The position numbers were made by a program, and so were the translations under genes. Shown one piece after another: positions 17,194-27,001 of a stretch of DNA of 64,000 bases (its first letter is position 1; each line of letters begins with the position of its first letter). The stretch comes from Pseudomonas khavaziana (GTDB taxonomy: Bacteria > Pseudomonadota > Gammaproteobacteria > Pseudomonadales > Pseudomonadaceae). The notes under the pieces were generated by a model that saw only the letters and a list, made by a program, of their open reading frames with translations, was not told the origin of the DNA and did not search any database. The stretch spans positions 124,001 to 188,000 of the forward strand of contig NZ_JAHSTT010000007.1 of NCBI RefSeq assembly GCF_019145205.1, read 5' to 3'.

Positions 17194-17684
17194 GCTGAAC
17201 TCCATCTATGGATTGAACATCTGGCTGCGTTCGAGCCTACTCCAGATAAATGGCGACTGAAACCTCGCGCCATGCTCATTTGCATCGAAAACAGCGTAAC
17301 TTGTCGTCTACAAGCCTGAAATCAAAGGTAAAAGTGCCAATCCTGAGCACAACGTGCGACTTTAGGCGTAAGCGGCACCTGCGACCTTTAGACCAATGGA
17401 CGACCCGCCTTTTGTATGAAGGCTCGGCGTAAGCATAGCGACCTATGTATAATGCCGCCGCTGACCAAAGAGTCACGACGGCGGACCGCTCTAGAACATG
17501 GCCCTCCGCTGCAAAGCAGGACTAATACAATAGTCCACCCGCTTGACGCTCGACTGATGCAACCCAACATCACCGCGAAGAAACCTCGACCTTTCGCTCA
17601 TGGATGACTTGAACGAACGCGCTCCACCCGGCGCATCTCGAGTTTCTGCGCACGCTTTCAGCAAAGAAGAGAGTTAATCCGAAT
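17194..17684. promoter_or_regulatory. Divergent regulatory region between icd and idh
   Basis: About 490 bases without a convincing gene separate the two start codons. A perfect TATAAT hexamer at 17448-17453 points toward idh, but no good -35 box lies 16-18 bases before it, so an activator or another sigma factor may be involved. A short inverted repeat (GCCGCCG...CGACGGCGG) follows it. The long leaders suggest that both genes are regulated. No known operator was recognised. Confidence 0.5.
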
Positions 17685-19910
<2,226 letters not shown>

Positions 19911-19931
19911 GGTTGTAACGATGCAAAGAAG

Positions 19932-19960
19932 CCCCGGCCCAGTGCCGGGGTTTCTGTTTC
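19932..19960 (+). terminator. Terminator of idh
   Basis: The stem CCCCGGC/GCCGGGG with a 5-base loop is followed by a broken T-run (TTTCTGTTTC), 21 bases after the idh stop. Confidence 0.85.
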
Positions 19961-19990
19961 TACCGCTCAACTGTAGAAACCGGATAAAAA

Positions 19991-20079
19991 TGTGGGAGGG
20001 GGCTTGCTCCCGATGGCAGTGGGTCAGCCCCAGATGTATTTACTGACCCTCTCTCATCGGGAGCAAGCCCCCTCCCACA
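19991..20079. repeat. REPIN, GTGGGAGGGGGC type
   Basis: Inward-facing copies of TGTGGGAGGGGGCTTGCTCC and its complement bracket about 40 bases between the idh terminator and nudJ. Confidence 0.9.
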
Positions 20080-20130
20080 CTGACTGTAATCCTGCTGTAA
20101 GACGCACTGCGTCCTGAATCGAGGCATCCC

Positions 20131-20577
20131 ATGACCTGGCTCCCCCACATCACCGTCGCCACCATCGTCGAAGACAACGGCCGTTTCCTGATGGTCGAAG
20201 AACTCAAGGGTGGCCGTGCCGTGCTCAACCAGCCCGCCGGCCACCTGGACCCGAACGAAACCCTGACCGAAGCCGCCGTACGCGAAACCCTCGAGGAAAC
20301 CGGCTGGGATGTCGAAGCCACCGGCATCGTCGGCATCTACCTCTACACCGCCCCCAGCAACGGCGTGACCTATCAGCGGGTCTGCTTCATCGCCAAAGCG
20401 CTGAAACACCACCCGGACTATCAACTCGACGAAGGCATCCTCCGCGCCCGCTGGCTGACCCGTGACGAGCTGATGACCGTGCGCGACGACTGGCGCAGCG
20501 AGCTGATCATCCGCTGCATCGATGATTATCTGGCCGGCCAGCACCACAGTCTCGAATTGATCCGCCCTTCTCTTTAG
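20131..20577 (+). CDS. nudJ: NUDIX hydrolase NudJ-like
   Basis: The 148-residue protein carries the full Nudix box, starting at GHLDPNETLTEAAVRETLEE and continuing TGW. NudJ in E. coli hydrolyses thiamine and nucleoside pyrophosphates. Placement directly before mnmA-hflD-purB is the same as in E. coli, which supports the NudJ assignment. The actual substrate is inferred from orthology only. Confidence 0.9.
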   Translation: MTWLPHITVATIVEDNGRFLMVEELKGGRAVLNQPAGHLDPNETLTEAAVRETLEETGWDVEATGIVGIYLYTAPSNGVTYQRVCFIAKALKHHPDYQLDEGILRARWLTRDELMTVRDDWRSELIIRCIDDYLAGQHHSLELIRPSL

Positions 20578-20636
20578 CCTTAGCGGCCCGGGCCTGATAG
20601 AATCGCGTCCTTTTTCAAGACACCCGTTGAAACCCT

Positions 20637-21761
20637 ATGCGTGATCCAGCCCCTTCTGACACACAAAAGAAGCGCGTCATCGTCGGCATGTCCGGCGGCG
20701 TGGACTCTTCCGTTTCCGCCGTTCTGCTCATGGAGCAGGGTTATGAGGTGGAAGGCCTGTTCATGAAGAACTGGGAAGAAGACGATGGAACGGAATACTG
20801 CACCGCCATGGACGACCTGGCGGACGCCCAGGCCGTGTGCGACAAGATCGGCATCAAACTGCACACCGCCAACTTCGCCGCCGAGTACTGGGACAACGTG
20901 TTCGAACACTTCCTGGCCGAATACAAGGCCGGACGCACACCGAACCCGGACATCCTGTGCAACCGCGAGATCAAGTTCAAGGCGTTCCTCGATTACGCAA
21001 TGATGCTCGGCGCCGACCTGATTGCCACTGGCCACTACGTGCGCCGTCGCGATATCGATGGCCGCACCGAACTGCTCAAGGGCCTGGACCCGAACAAGGA
21101 CCAGAGCTACTTCCTGCATGCCGTCGGCGGTGAACAGATCGCCAAGACCCTGTTCCCGGTGGGCGAGCTGGAAAAGCCCGAAGTACGCAAAATCGCAGAG
21201 AAACATGGCCTGGCCACTGCCAAGAAGAAAGATTCCACCGGTATCTGCTTTATCGGCGAGCGCCGCTTCAGCGACTTCCTCAAGCAGTACCTGCCGGCGC
21301 AGCCGGGTGAAATCAAGACCACCGAAGGTGAAGTGATCGGCCGCCACCACGGCCTGATGTACCACACCATCGGCCAGCGCCAGGGCCTGGGCATCGGCGG
21401 CCTGAAAGACGCCGGCGAAGAGCCATGGTACGTGCTGGTCAAGGACCTGGAAAACAATGTGCTGATCGTCGGCCAGGGCAACGAGCACCCACTGCTGTTC
21501 TCCGGCGCCCTGCTCGCTTCCGAAATCTATTGGGTCAACCCGATCGACTTGAGCACGCCGCGCCGCCTGACCGCCAAGGTGCGCTATCGCCAGAGCGACC
21601 AGCCCTGCACCCTGGAAAAAACCGCCACGGGCTACCGCGCCACCTTCGATGACCCGCAACGCGCGGTCACCCCAGGCCAATCCGTGGTGTTCTATGACGG
21701 TGAAATCTGCCTGGGCGGCGGCGTGATCGAAGTCGCGCAAGCCTGGAGCAGCCCGGCATGA
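20637..21761 (+). CDS. mnmA: tRNA-specific 2-thiouridylase MnmA
   Basis: The 374-residue enzyme thiolates U34 of tRNA-Lys, -Glu and -Gln. It has the PP-loop GMSGGVDSS at about residue 17 for ATP, and two catalytic cysteines, Cys108 (DILCNREIKF) and Cys204 (GICFIGERRF). It receives sulfur from TusE, encoded at the start of this window. Its stop overlaps the hflD start (ATGA). The start at 20637 gives standard length. Confidence 0.98.
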   Translation: MRDPAPSDTQKKRVIVGMSGGVDSSVSAVLLMEQGYEVEGLFMKNWEEDDGTEYCTAMDDLADAQAVCDKIGIKLHTANFAAEYWDNVFEHFLAEYKAGRTPNPDILCNREIKFKAFLDYAMMLGADLIATGHYVRRRDIDGRTELLKGLDPNKDQSYFLHAVGGEQIAKTLFPVGELEKPEVRKIAEKHGLATAKKKDSTGICFIGERRFSDFLKQYLPAQPGEIKTTEGEVIGRHHGLMYHTIGQRQGLGIGGLKDAGEEPWYVLVKDLENNVLIVGQGNEHPLLFSGALLASEIYWVNPIDLSTPRRLTAKVRYRQSDQPCTLEKTATGYRATFDDPQRAVTPGQSVVFYDGEICLGGGVIEVAQAWSSPA

Positions 21762-22381
21762 GCCCGACCCAGGAGCAATTGACCGCACTCGGCGGGGTCT
21801 TTCTCGCCGCCGTGCTGGTGGACAAGATCGCCAAGACCGGCCAGGTCACCGAAGCCGGCCTGACGTGCATGCTCGGCAGCCTGTTGATCCGCGACCCCAA
21901 GGACACCCTGGAGGTCTACGGCGGTGATGACCTGGCGTTGCGCGAAGGTTATCGCGCACTGATCGGCGCCCTCGAACGCGACCCCAGTACCTTGCAGCGC
22001 GAGCCATTGCGCTATGCCTTGTCGATGCTCGGTCTTGAGCGCCAACTGGCCAAGCGTGACGACATGCTCGAAGCCATCGGCAAGCGCCTGCCGCAGATCC
22101 AGTCCCAGGTGGAACACTTTGGCCCGGCCCACGAAAACGTGATCGCTGCCTGTGGCGCGCTGTACCAGGACACCTTGAGCACCTTGCGCCAACGTATTCA
22201 GGTGCACGGCGACATGCGCAACCTGCAACAACCCAACAATGCCTCGAAAATCCGCGCCCTGCTCCTGGCCGGTATTCGCTCGGCGCGGTTGTGGCGGCAG
22301 TTGGGCGGTCATCGCTGGCAGTTGGTGATCAGCCGGCGCAAATTGCTCAAAGAGCTTTACCCGTTGATGCGCAACGAATAA
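21758..22381 (+). CDS. hflD: High frequency lysogenization protein HflD homologue
   Basis: The 207-residue, mostly helical protein matches HflD (YcfC) by position and sequence (GGVFLAAVLVDKIAKTG near the N-terminus, RIQVHGDMRNLQQPNNASKI). In E. coli HflD is a peripheral membrane protein that binds lambda CII; its role outside lambda infection is not well defined. It is coupled to mnmA by a 4-base overlap and followed by a terminator. Confidence 0.93.
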   Translation: MSPTQEQLTALGGVFLAAVLVDKIAKTGQVTEAGLTCMLGSLLIRDPKDTLEVYGGDDLALREGYRALIGALERDPSTLQREPLRYALSMLGLERQLAKRDDMLEAIGKRLPQIQSQVEHFGPAHENVIAACGALYQDTLSTLRQRIQVHGDMRNLQQPNNASKIRALLLAGIRSARLWRQLGGHRWQLVISRRKLLKELYPLMRNE

Positions 22382-22420
22382 GTCGCAGCGACAGGCCTTT
22401 TCAAGCCGTTACGCGTAATA

Positions 22421-22456
22421 CGCCGGTCAGTTGGCAACGGACCGGCGGATTTTTTC
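22421..22456 (+). terminator. Terminator after hflD
   Basis: CGCCGGTC / GACCGGCG arms with an 11-base loop are followed by GATTTTTTC, 40 bases after the hflD stop and 50 bases before purB. It separates purB from the mnmA-hflD unit. A TATGAT hexamer just beyond (22460) could serve as the purB -10 element. Confidence 0.85.
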
Positions 22457-22505
22457 ATGTATGATACGCGCCCCATTTCGTTGCCCGACTGTCCGAGAAC
22501 ACCCC

Positions 22506-23876
22506 ATGCAGCTCTCTTCGCTCACTGCGGTTTCCCCTGTTGACGGCCGCTACGCCGGCAAAACCCAGGCCCTGCGCCCTATTTTCAGCGAATACGGCCT
22601 GATCCGTGCCCGCGTTCTGGTTGAAGTGCGCTGGCTCCAGCGCCTGGCCGCTCACCCCGCCATCAGCGAAGTGCCGGCATTTTCGGCCGAAGCTGACGCT
22701 GTATTGAATACCCTGGCGGAAAACTTCTCCCTGGAGCACGCCGAGCGTGTGAAAGAGATCGAGCGCACCACCAACCACGACGTCAAGGCCATCGAATACC
22801 TGCTCAAAGAGCAAGCGGCCAAACTGCCGGAACTGGCCCAGGTCAGCGAGTTCATCCACTTTGCCTGCACCAGCGAGGACATCAACAACCTGTCCCACGC
22901 CCTGATGCTGCGTGAAGGCCGCGATGACGTCATGCTGCCCCTGATGCGCCAGACTGCCGAAGCCATCCGTGAGCTGGCGATCCGTTTCGCCGCCGTGCCG
23001 ATGCTGTCGCGCACCCATGGCCAGCCCGCTTCGCCAACCACCCTGGGCAAGGAACTGGCCAACGTGGTGTACCGCCTGGAGCGCCAGATCGCCCAGGTCG
23101 CCGCCGTACCATTGCTTGGCAAGATCAACGGCGCCGTGGGCAACTACAACGCCCACCTCTCGGCCTACCCTGAGATCGACTGGGAAGCCAACGCCCGCGC
23201 CTTCATCGAAGACGAGCTGGGCCTGGACTTCAACCCGTACACCACGCAGATCGAACCCCACGACTACATCGCCGAGCTGTTCGACGCCATTGCGCGTTTC
23301 AACACCATCCTGATCGACTTTGATCGCGATATCTGGGGCTACATCTCCCTGGGCTATTTCAAGCAGCGCACTATTGCCGGTGAAATCGGTTCGTCGACCA
23401 TGCCGCACAAGGTCAACCCGATCGACTTCGAAAACTCCGAAGGCAACCTCGGCATCGCCAACGCCCTGTTCCAGCACCTGGCCAGCAAGTTGCCGATCTC
23501 CCGCTGGCAGCGCGACCTGACCGACTCCACCGTATTGCGCAACCTCGGCGTGGGCTTCGCTCATAGCGTGATCGCCTACGAAGCCAGCCTCAAGGGCATC
23601 AGCAAGCTTGAGCTCAACGAGCAGAAGATCGCCGCCGACCTGGACGCCTGCTGGGAAGTATTGGCCGAGCCGATCCAGACCGTGATGCGCCGCTACAACA
23701 TCGAAAACCCCTACGAGAAGCTCAAAGAGTTGACGCGCGGCAAGGGCATCAGCCCCGAAGCACTGCAGACTTTCATTGACGGCCTGGACATGCCAGCCGC
23801 GGCCAAGGCCGAGCTGAAACTGCTCACCCCGGCCAACTACATCGGCAACGCCGTAGAGCAAGCCAAGCGCATCTGA
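22506..23876 (+). CDS. purB: Adenylosuccinate lyase
   Basis: The 456-residue enzyme removes fumarate at two steps of purine synthesis (SAICAR to AICAR, adenylosuccinate to AMP). The fumarase-superfamily signature GSSTMPHKVNPIDFEN lies near residue 296, and TSEDINNLSHALM and RTHGQPASPTTLGKEL are present. The family start MQLSSLTAVSPVDGRYAG is at 22506; the frame is open further upstream but without support. Confidence 0.98.
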   Translation: MQLSSLTAVSPVDGRYAGKTQALRPIFSEYGLIRARVLVEVRWLQRLAAHPAISEVPAFSAEADAVLNTLAENFSLEHAERVKEIERTTNHDVKAIEYLLKEQAAKLPELAQVSEFIHFACTSEDINNLSHALMLREGRDDVMLPLMRQTAEAIRELAIRFAAVPMLSRTHGQPASPTTLGKELANVVYRLERQIAQVAAVPLLGKINGAVGNYNAHLSAYPEIDWEANARAFIEDELGLDFNPYTTQIEPHDYIAELFDAIARFNTILIDFDRDIWGYISLGYFKQRTIAGEIGSSTMPHKVNPIDFENSEGNLGIANALFQHLASKLPISRWQRDLTDSTVLRNLGVGFAHSVIAYEASLKGISKLELNEQKIAADLDACWEVLAEPIQTVMRRYNIENPYEKLKELTRGKGISPEALQTFIDGLDMPAAAKAELKLLTPANYIGNAVEQAKRI

Positions 23877-23898
23877 TTCAAGCAAGCCCCTTTGAGAC

Positions 23899-23922
23899 GC
23901 CCGGCCGCGCCGGGCGTTTTTA
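23899..23922 (+). terminator. Terminator of purB
   Basis: CGCCCGGC-cgc-GCCGGGCG followed by TTTTTA, 22 bases past the purB stop. Confidence 0.92.
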
Positions 23923-23960
23923 TTCCAGTCTGAAAAGTGCTTTTTTTCAATAGGTTACAC

Positions 23961-25127
23961 ATGAATCCTGACATTCCTCTTCAACTTCTGGGCGGCATCA
24001 CGGCACGGGAATTCCTGCGCGACTACTGGCAGAAAAAGCCGCTGCTGATCCGCCAGGCCATCCCTGATTTCGAAAGCCCGATCGACGCCGACGAACTGGC
24101 AGGCTTAGCGCTGGAAGAAGAAGTCGAGTCGCGCCTGGTCATCGAACACGGCGAACGCCCGTGGGAACTGCGTCGCGGCCCGTTCGCCGAAGACGCCTTC
24201 AGCACCCTGCCTGAGCGTGAGTGGACCTTGCTGGTGCAAGCGGTTGACCAGTTCGTGCCGGAAGTGGCTGAGTTGCTCGAACAGTTCCGCTTCCTGCCGA
24301 GCTGGCGCATCGACGATGTGATGATCAGCTTCGCGGCGCCGGGCGGCAGCGTCGGCCCGCACTTCGACAACTATGACGTGTTCCTGCTGCAAGCCCAGGG
24401 CAAGCGCAACTGGAAGATCGGCCAGATGTGCAGCTCCGAGAGCCCGCTGCTGCAACACGCCGACCTGCGCATCCTGGCCGAATTCGAAGAGTCCGCCGAA
24501 TGGGTACTGGAACCGGGCGACATGCTCTACCTGCCACCGCGCCTCGCTCATTTCGGTATTGCCGAAGATGACTGCATGACCTACTCGGTGGGATTCCGCG
24601 CCCCAAGCGCCGCTGAAGTGCTGACCCACTTCACCGACTTCCTCAGCCAGTACCTGACCGACGAAGAGCGCTACACCGACGCCGACGCCCAGCCGGTCAG
24701 TGACCCGCACCAGATCCAGAGCGACGCCCTCGACCGACTCAAGGGTCTTTTGGCCGAGCACATGAGCGACGAGCGCATGCTGCTGACCTGGTTCGGCCAG
24801 TTCATGACCGAACCGCGCTACCCCGAACTGGTGGCCGGCGAAGAACTGGGCGAAGAGGATTTCATCAGCAGCCTGCAAGATGGCGCGATCCTGGTGCGCA
24901 ACCCAAGCGCGCGCCTGGCCTGGTCCGAAGTCGACGACGATGTGCTGCTGTTCGCCAGCGGCCAGAGCCGTTACCTGCCAGGCAAGCTGCGTGATCTGCT
25001 GAAGCTGGTGTGCTCGGCTGATGCTTTGCACAGCGAGAACCTCGGCGACTGGTTGGCGGACGAAGACGGCCGCGACCTGCTGTGCGAACTGGTCAAGCAA
25101 GGCAGCCTGGGGTTTGCGGATGAATAA
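23961..25127 (+). CDS. roxA: Ribosomal protein arginine hydroxylase (RoxA/YcfD, JmjC cupin)
   Basis: The 388-residue protein is a cupin-8/JmjC 2-oxoglutarate oxygenase. The iron triad is visible as His134 and Asp136 (GPHFDNYD) and His197 (RLAHFGIAED). The E. coli homologue YcfD hydroxylates an arginine of ribosomal protein L16. The C-terminal half is the winged-helix type dimerisation/substrate region. The start MNPDIPLQLLGGIT at 23961 is preferred over an upstream in-frame codon at 23937. It overlaps the next gene by 8 bases. Confidence 0.93.
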   Translation: MNPDIPLQLLGGITAREFLRDYWQKKPLLIRQAIPDFESPIDADELAGLALEEEVESRLVIEHGERPWELRRGPFAEDAFSTLPEREWTLLVQAVDQFVPEVAELLEQFRFLPSWRIDDVMISFAAPGGSVGPHFDNYDVFLLQAQGKRNWKIGQMCSSESPLLQHADLRILAEFEESAEWVLEPGDMLYLPPRLAHFGIAEDDCMTYSVGFRAPSAAEVLTHFTDFLSQYLTDEERYTDADAQPVSDPHQIQSDALDRLKGLLAEHMSDERMLLTWFGQFMTEPRYPELVAGEELGEEDFISSLQDGAILVRNPSARLAWSEVDDDVLLFASGQSRYLPGKLRDLLKLVCSADALHSENLGDWLADEDGRDLLCELVKQGSLGFADE

Positions 25128-25542
25128 GATTCACGTAAGTGTCGCGGACTGGCAAAAGGACATCGCCGAGATTCGGCGCATTCGTGAAGCGGTATTTATC
25201 GCTGAACAATCGGTTCCGGCCGAGCTTGAGTGGGACGCCGACGATGCCGGCGCCATGCACTTCCTTGCATTCGAAGGCGACTTCCCGATTGGCACCGCGC
25301 GCCTGCTGCCCAGCGGCGAGATTGGTCGCGTGTCGGTGCTCAAGGATTGGCGCGGGTTGAAGGTGGGCGACAAGCTGATGGAAACAGTGATTGGCGTGGC
25401 CGAAAAACGTGGTCAGACCAAGCAATTTCTCAGTGCGCAGGTGTATGCAGCGCCGTTTTATGAGCGGTTGGGCTTCAAGATTGTCAGTGAGGAATTCCTG
25501 GAAGTGGGGATTCCCCATGTGGATATGGTGCGCGAGGGCTGA
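25120..25542 (+). CDS. GNAT-family N-acetyltransferase
   Basis: The 140-residue protein has the GNAT acetyl-CoA site (IGRVSVLKDWRGLKVGDKLM) and the N-terminal EIRRIREAVFIAEQSVP typical of the ElaA/YjcF-like subgroup. The start MNKIHVSV overlaps the end of roxA in another frame by 8 bases, so the two are translationally coupled. The substrate is unknown. Its pairing with a ribosome-modifying enzyme makes a protein or small metabolite target possible, but this is inference. Confidence 0.9.
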   Translation: MNKIHVSVADWQKDIAEIRRIREAVFIAEQSVPAELEWDADDAGAMHFLAFEGDFPIGTARLLPSGEIGRVSVLKDWRGLKVGDKLMETVIGVAEKRGQTKQFLSAQVYAAPFYERLGFKIVSEEFLEVGIPHVDMVREG

Positions 25543-25562
25543 CTCAAGACCCAGTCGCCTGT

Positions 25563-25644
25563 ATCGGGAGCAAGCCCCCTCCCACATTTTGGCCGCATTC
25601 TTAGGATGTACTCGGTCAAATGTGGGAGGGGGCTCGCTCCCGAT
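25563..25644. repeat. REP pair, GTGGGAGGGGGC type, outward-facing
   Basis: The two palindromes are in the reverse arrangement to the other pairs: ATCGGGAGCAAGCCCCCTCC comes first and GTGGGAGGGGGCTCGCTCCC second, so their GTGGGAG ends face each other. Confidence 0.88.
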
Positions 25645-25664
25645 AGTCCTATCAGCAACACCTC

Positions 25665-25691
25665 AAAATGCCCTGCCTGCCAGGGCATTTT
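25665..25691 (+). terminator. Terminator after the roxA-GNAT unit
   Basis: AAAATGCCCTG-cctgc-CAGGGCATTTT is an 11-base perfect stem with A and T flanks that can act in either direction. Confidence 0.85.
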
Positions 25692-25770
25692 GCCGTCTAC
25701 GATTCAATTTGCGACCCACCAGGCCGACAAACTGGCACTATCAAGCAAATGACTCGCAGAGATAACGGAC

Positions 25771-26508
25771 ATGTCCCTACGCACCCTGCTCACCGCCCTC
25801 CTCCTGACCGCCAGCGTTTCGGCCATGGCCGACACCCAAGTCGTCAACCTGAGCAACCGCACCAGCGCCGACCTGCTGCCTGTAGCCCAAAACTTCATCG
25901 GCAAGGACGGCACTGTCAGCGCCTACGGCAACCAGTTGATCGTCAATGCACAGCCCGACAAGGTCGAGGGCTTGCGCACCTTGCTCTCCCAACTGGACAC
26001 ACCGGCCAAGCGCCTGCTGATCACCGTCGACACCAACGAAACCAACCAGCAGAACAGCGGCGACAGCCAGACCCGCACCATCAGCTACGGCACCGCCAGC
26101 CGCGATGGCGGCGTCCAGCAGATCCAGGCCAGCGAAGGCGTGCCGGCGCTGATCCAGGTTGGCCAGAGCGTACCGCTGACCACCACCCAACAGGATAGCT
26201 ACGGCCGCCTGCAGAACCAGACCCAGTATCGCAACGTCACCCAGGGTCTCTACGTGACTGCCAGCGTTACCGGTGAGACCGTACACCTGGCCATCAGTAC
26301 CAACCGTGACCGCATGAGCCAGGAACGTCCCGATGTAGTGAACGTGCAGAGTACCGACACAACCGTCAGCGGGCGCCTGGGCGAATGGATCACCCTGGCG
26401 GGCATCAATCGTGAGACCCAGGCCGATAAATCCTCTACAACCCGCAGCTACTCTACTCAGGGCCGCGATGACCTGACTTTGCGGGTCAAGGTCGACACCC
26501 TGAACTGA
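25771..26508 (+). CDS. Secretin-like periplasmic protein without the pore end
   Basis: The 245-residue protein starts with a signal peptide (cleavage likely after SVSAMA). Residues about 24-85 resemble a secretin N-domain (VVNLSNRTSADLLPVAQNFI, then VEGLRTLLSQLDTPAKRLLI). The rest resembles the first part of a secretin beta-domain (GVPALIQVGQSVPLT, then GRLGEWITLAGI). It stops before the membrane-inserting part of true type II/III secretins, which are about twice as long. It is alone, not in a secretion operon. The function is unknown. Confidence 0.8.
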   Translation: MSLRTLLTALLLTASVSAMADTQVVNLSNRTSADLLPVAQNFIGKDGTVSAYGNQLIVNAQPDKVEGLRTLLSQLDTPAKRLLITVDTNETNQQNSGDSQTRTISYGTASRDGGVQQIQASEGVPALIQVGQSVPLTTTQQDSYGRLQNQTQYRNVTQGLYVTASVTGETVHLAISTNRDRMSQERPDVVNVQSTDTTVSGRLGEWITLAGINRETQADKSSTTRSYSTQGRDDLTLRVKVDTLN

Positions 26509-26548
26509 AGCACCGAAAACTGACTGACGAGTCGTATAAGACTAAAGA

Positions 26549-26574
26549 TGTAGTGCCTTAAAAAAAGCACTACA
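26549..26574. promoter_or_regulatory. Inverted repeat TGTAGTGC...GCACTACA upstream of aceA
   Basis: Perfect 8-base arms are separated by 10 bases (CTTAAAAAAA). The half-site TGTAGT/ACTACA resembles, from memory, the site described for the carbon-metabolism regulator RccR, which controls glyoxylate-shunt genes in Pseudomonas, though the spacing here is wider. It could instead be a hairpin ending the upstream secretin-like gene, 40 bases before it. Confidence 0.4.
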
Positions 26575-26933
26575 AAACATTTGACGATCCAAAAAAGCAT
26601 GGGCATGATGGCCTCGCTCCCGCTAATCAGGGGCCCTGGCAAGGGCCTTCGGATCGCTGCTCCAAGTTACCCACCTGAGCCGATTCGTGTCTGTACTGCC
26701 CACAAGGCGTGTTTGACGAGGTTGCGACTGGAACGAAGTTGTCCCGAGGGACGGAAGCTAACCAGGTAACCCGGCTACGCACTGATGGATCGTACAAAGG
26801 CCCACGACGCCCGAAGACCGTTCGCAGTTCGCCTTTACCTGCTCAACTCCGCCTTGAGCCACTCGTTCATCCGTCGCCTTCCCCGCCAAGCCCGGCTTGA
26901 CCACTTGAGCTTCTGGTCAGCGAGCAGCCATCA

Positions 26934-26952
26934 CCACGGATTCAATCCGTGG
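26934..26952. promoter_or_regulatory. Perfect palindrome CCACGGATT-C-AATCCGTGG
   Basis: Nine-base perfect arms with a single central base, about 50 bases before the aceA start. The compact, loopless symmetry suits a dimeric DNA-binding protein better than an RNA hairpin. No regulator is assigned. Confidence 0.45.
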
Positions 26953-27001
26953 CTGGCAAATGGAATTTTCCACCTAGACCTATGCGACGAGGTTTTTCCC
27001 C

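Larger units (their letters stand above)
26509..27001. promoter_or_regulatory. Long leader/promoter region upstream of aceA
   Basis: About 490 bases with no convincing gene. It holds two notable inverted repeats, listed separately, and a G+C-rich stretch (26620-26930) with several small complementary segments such as GGGCCCTGGCAAGGGCC. A GAGG ribosome site precedes the aceA ATG. A long untranslated leader or a small RNA is possible; no known RNA family was recognised. Confidence 0.5.

Noticed and set aside
17448..17453. TATAAT as a complete idh promoter
   Set aside because: No acceptable -35 hexamer at 16-18 bases, so it is reported only as part of the regulatory region.
26581..26900. Short plus-strand open frames upstream of aceA
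   Set aside because: They lack ribosome sites, use unusual codons and overlap each other; the region is better read as non-coding.
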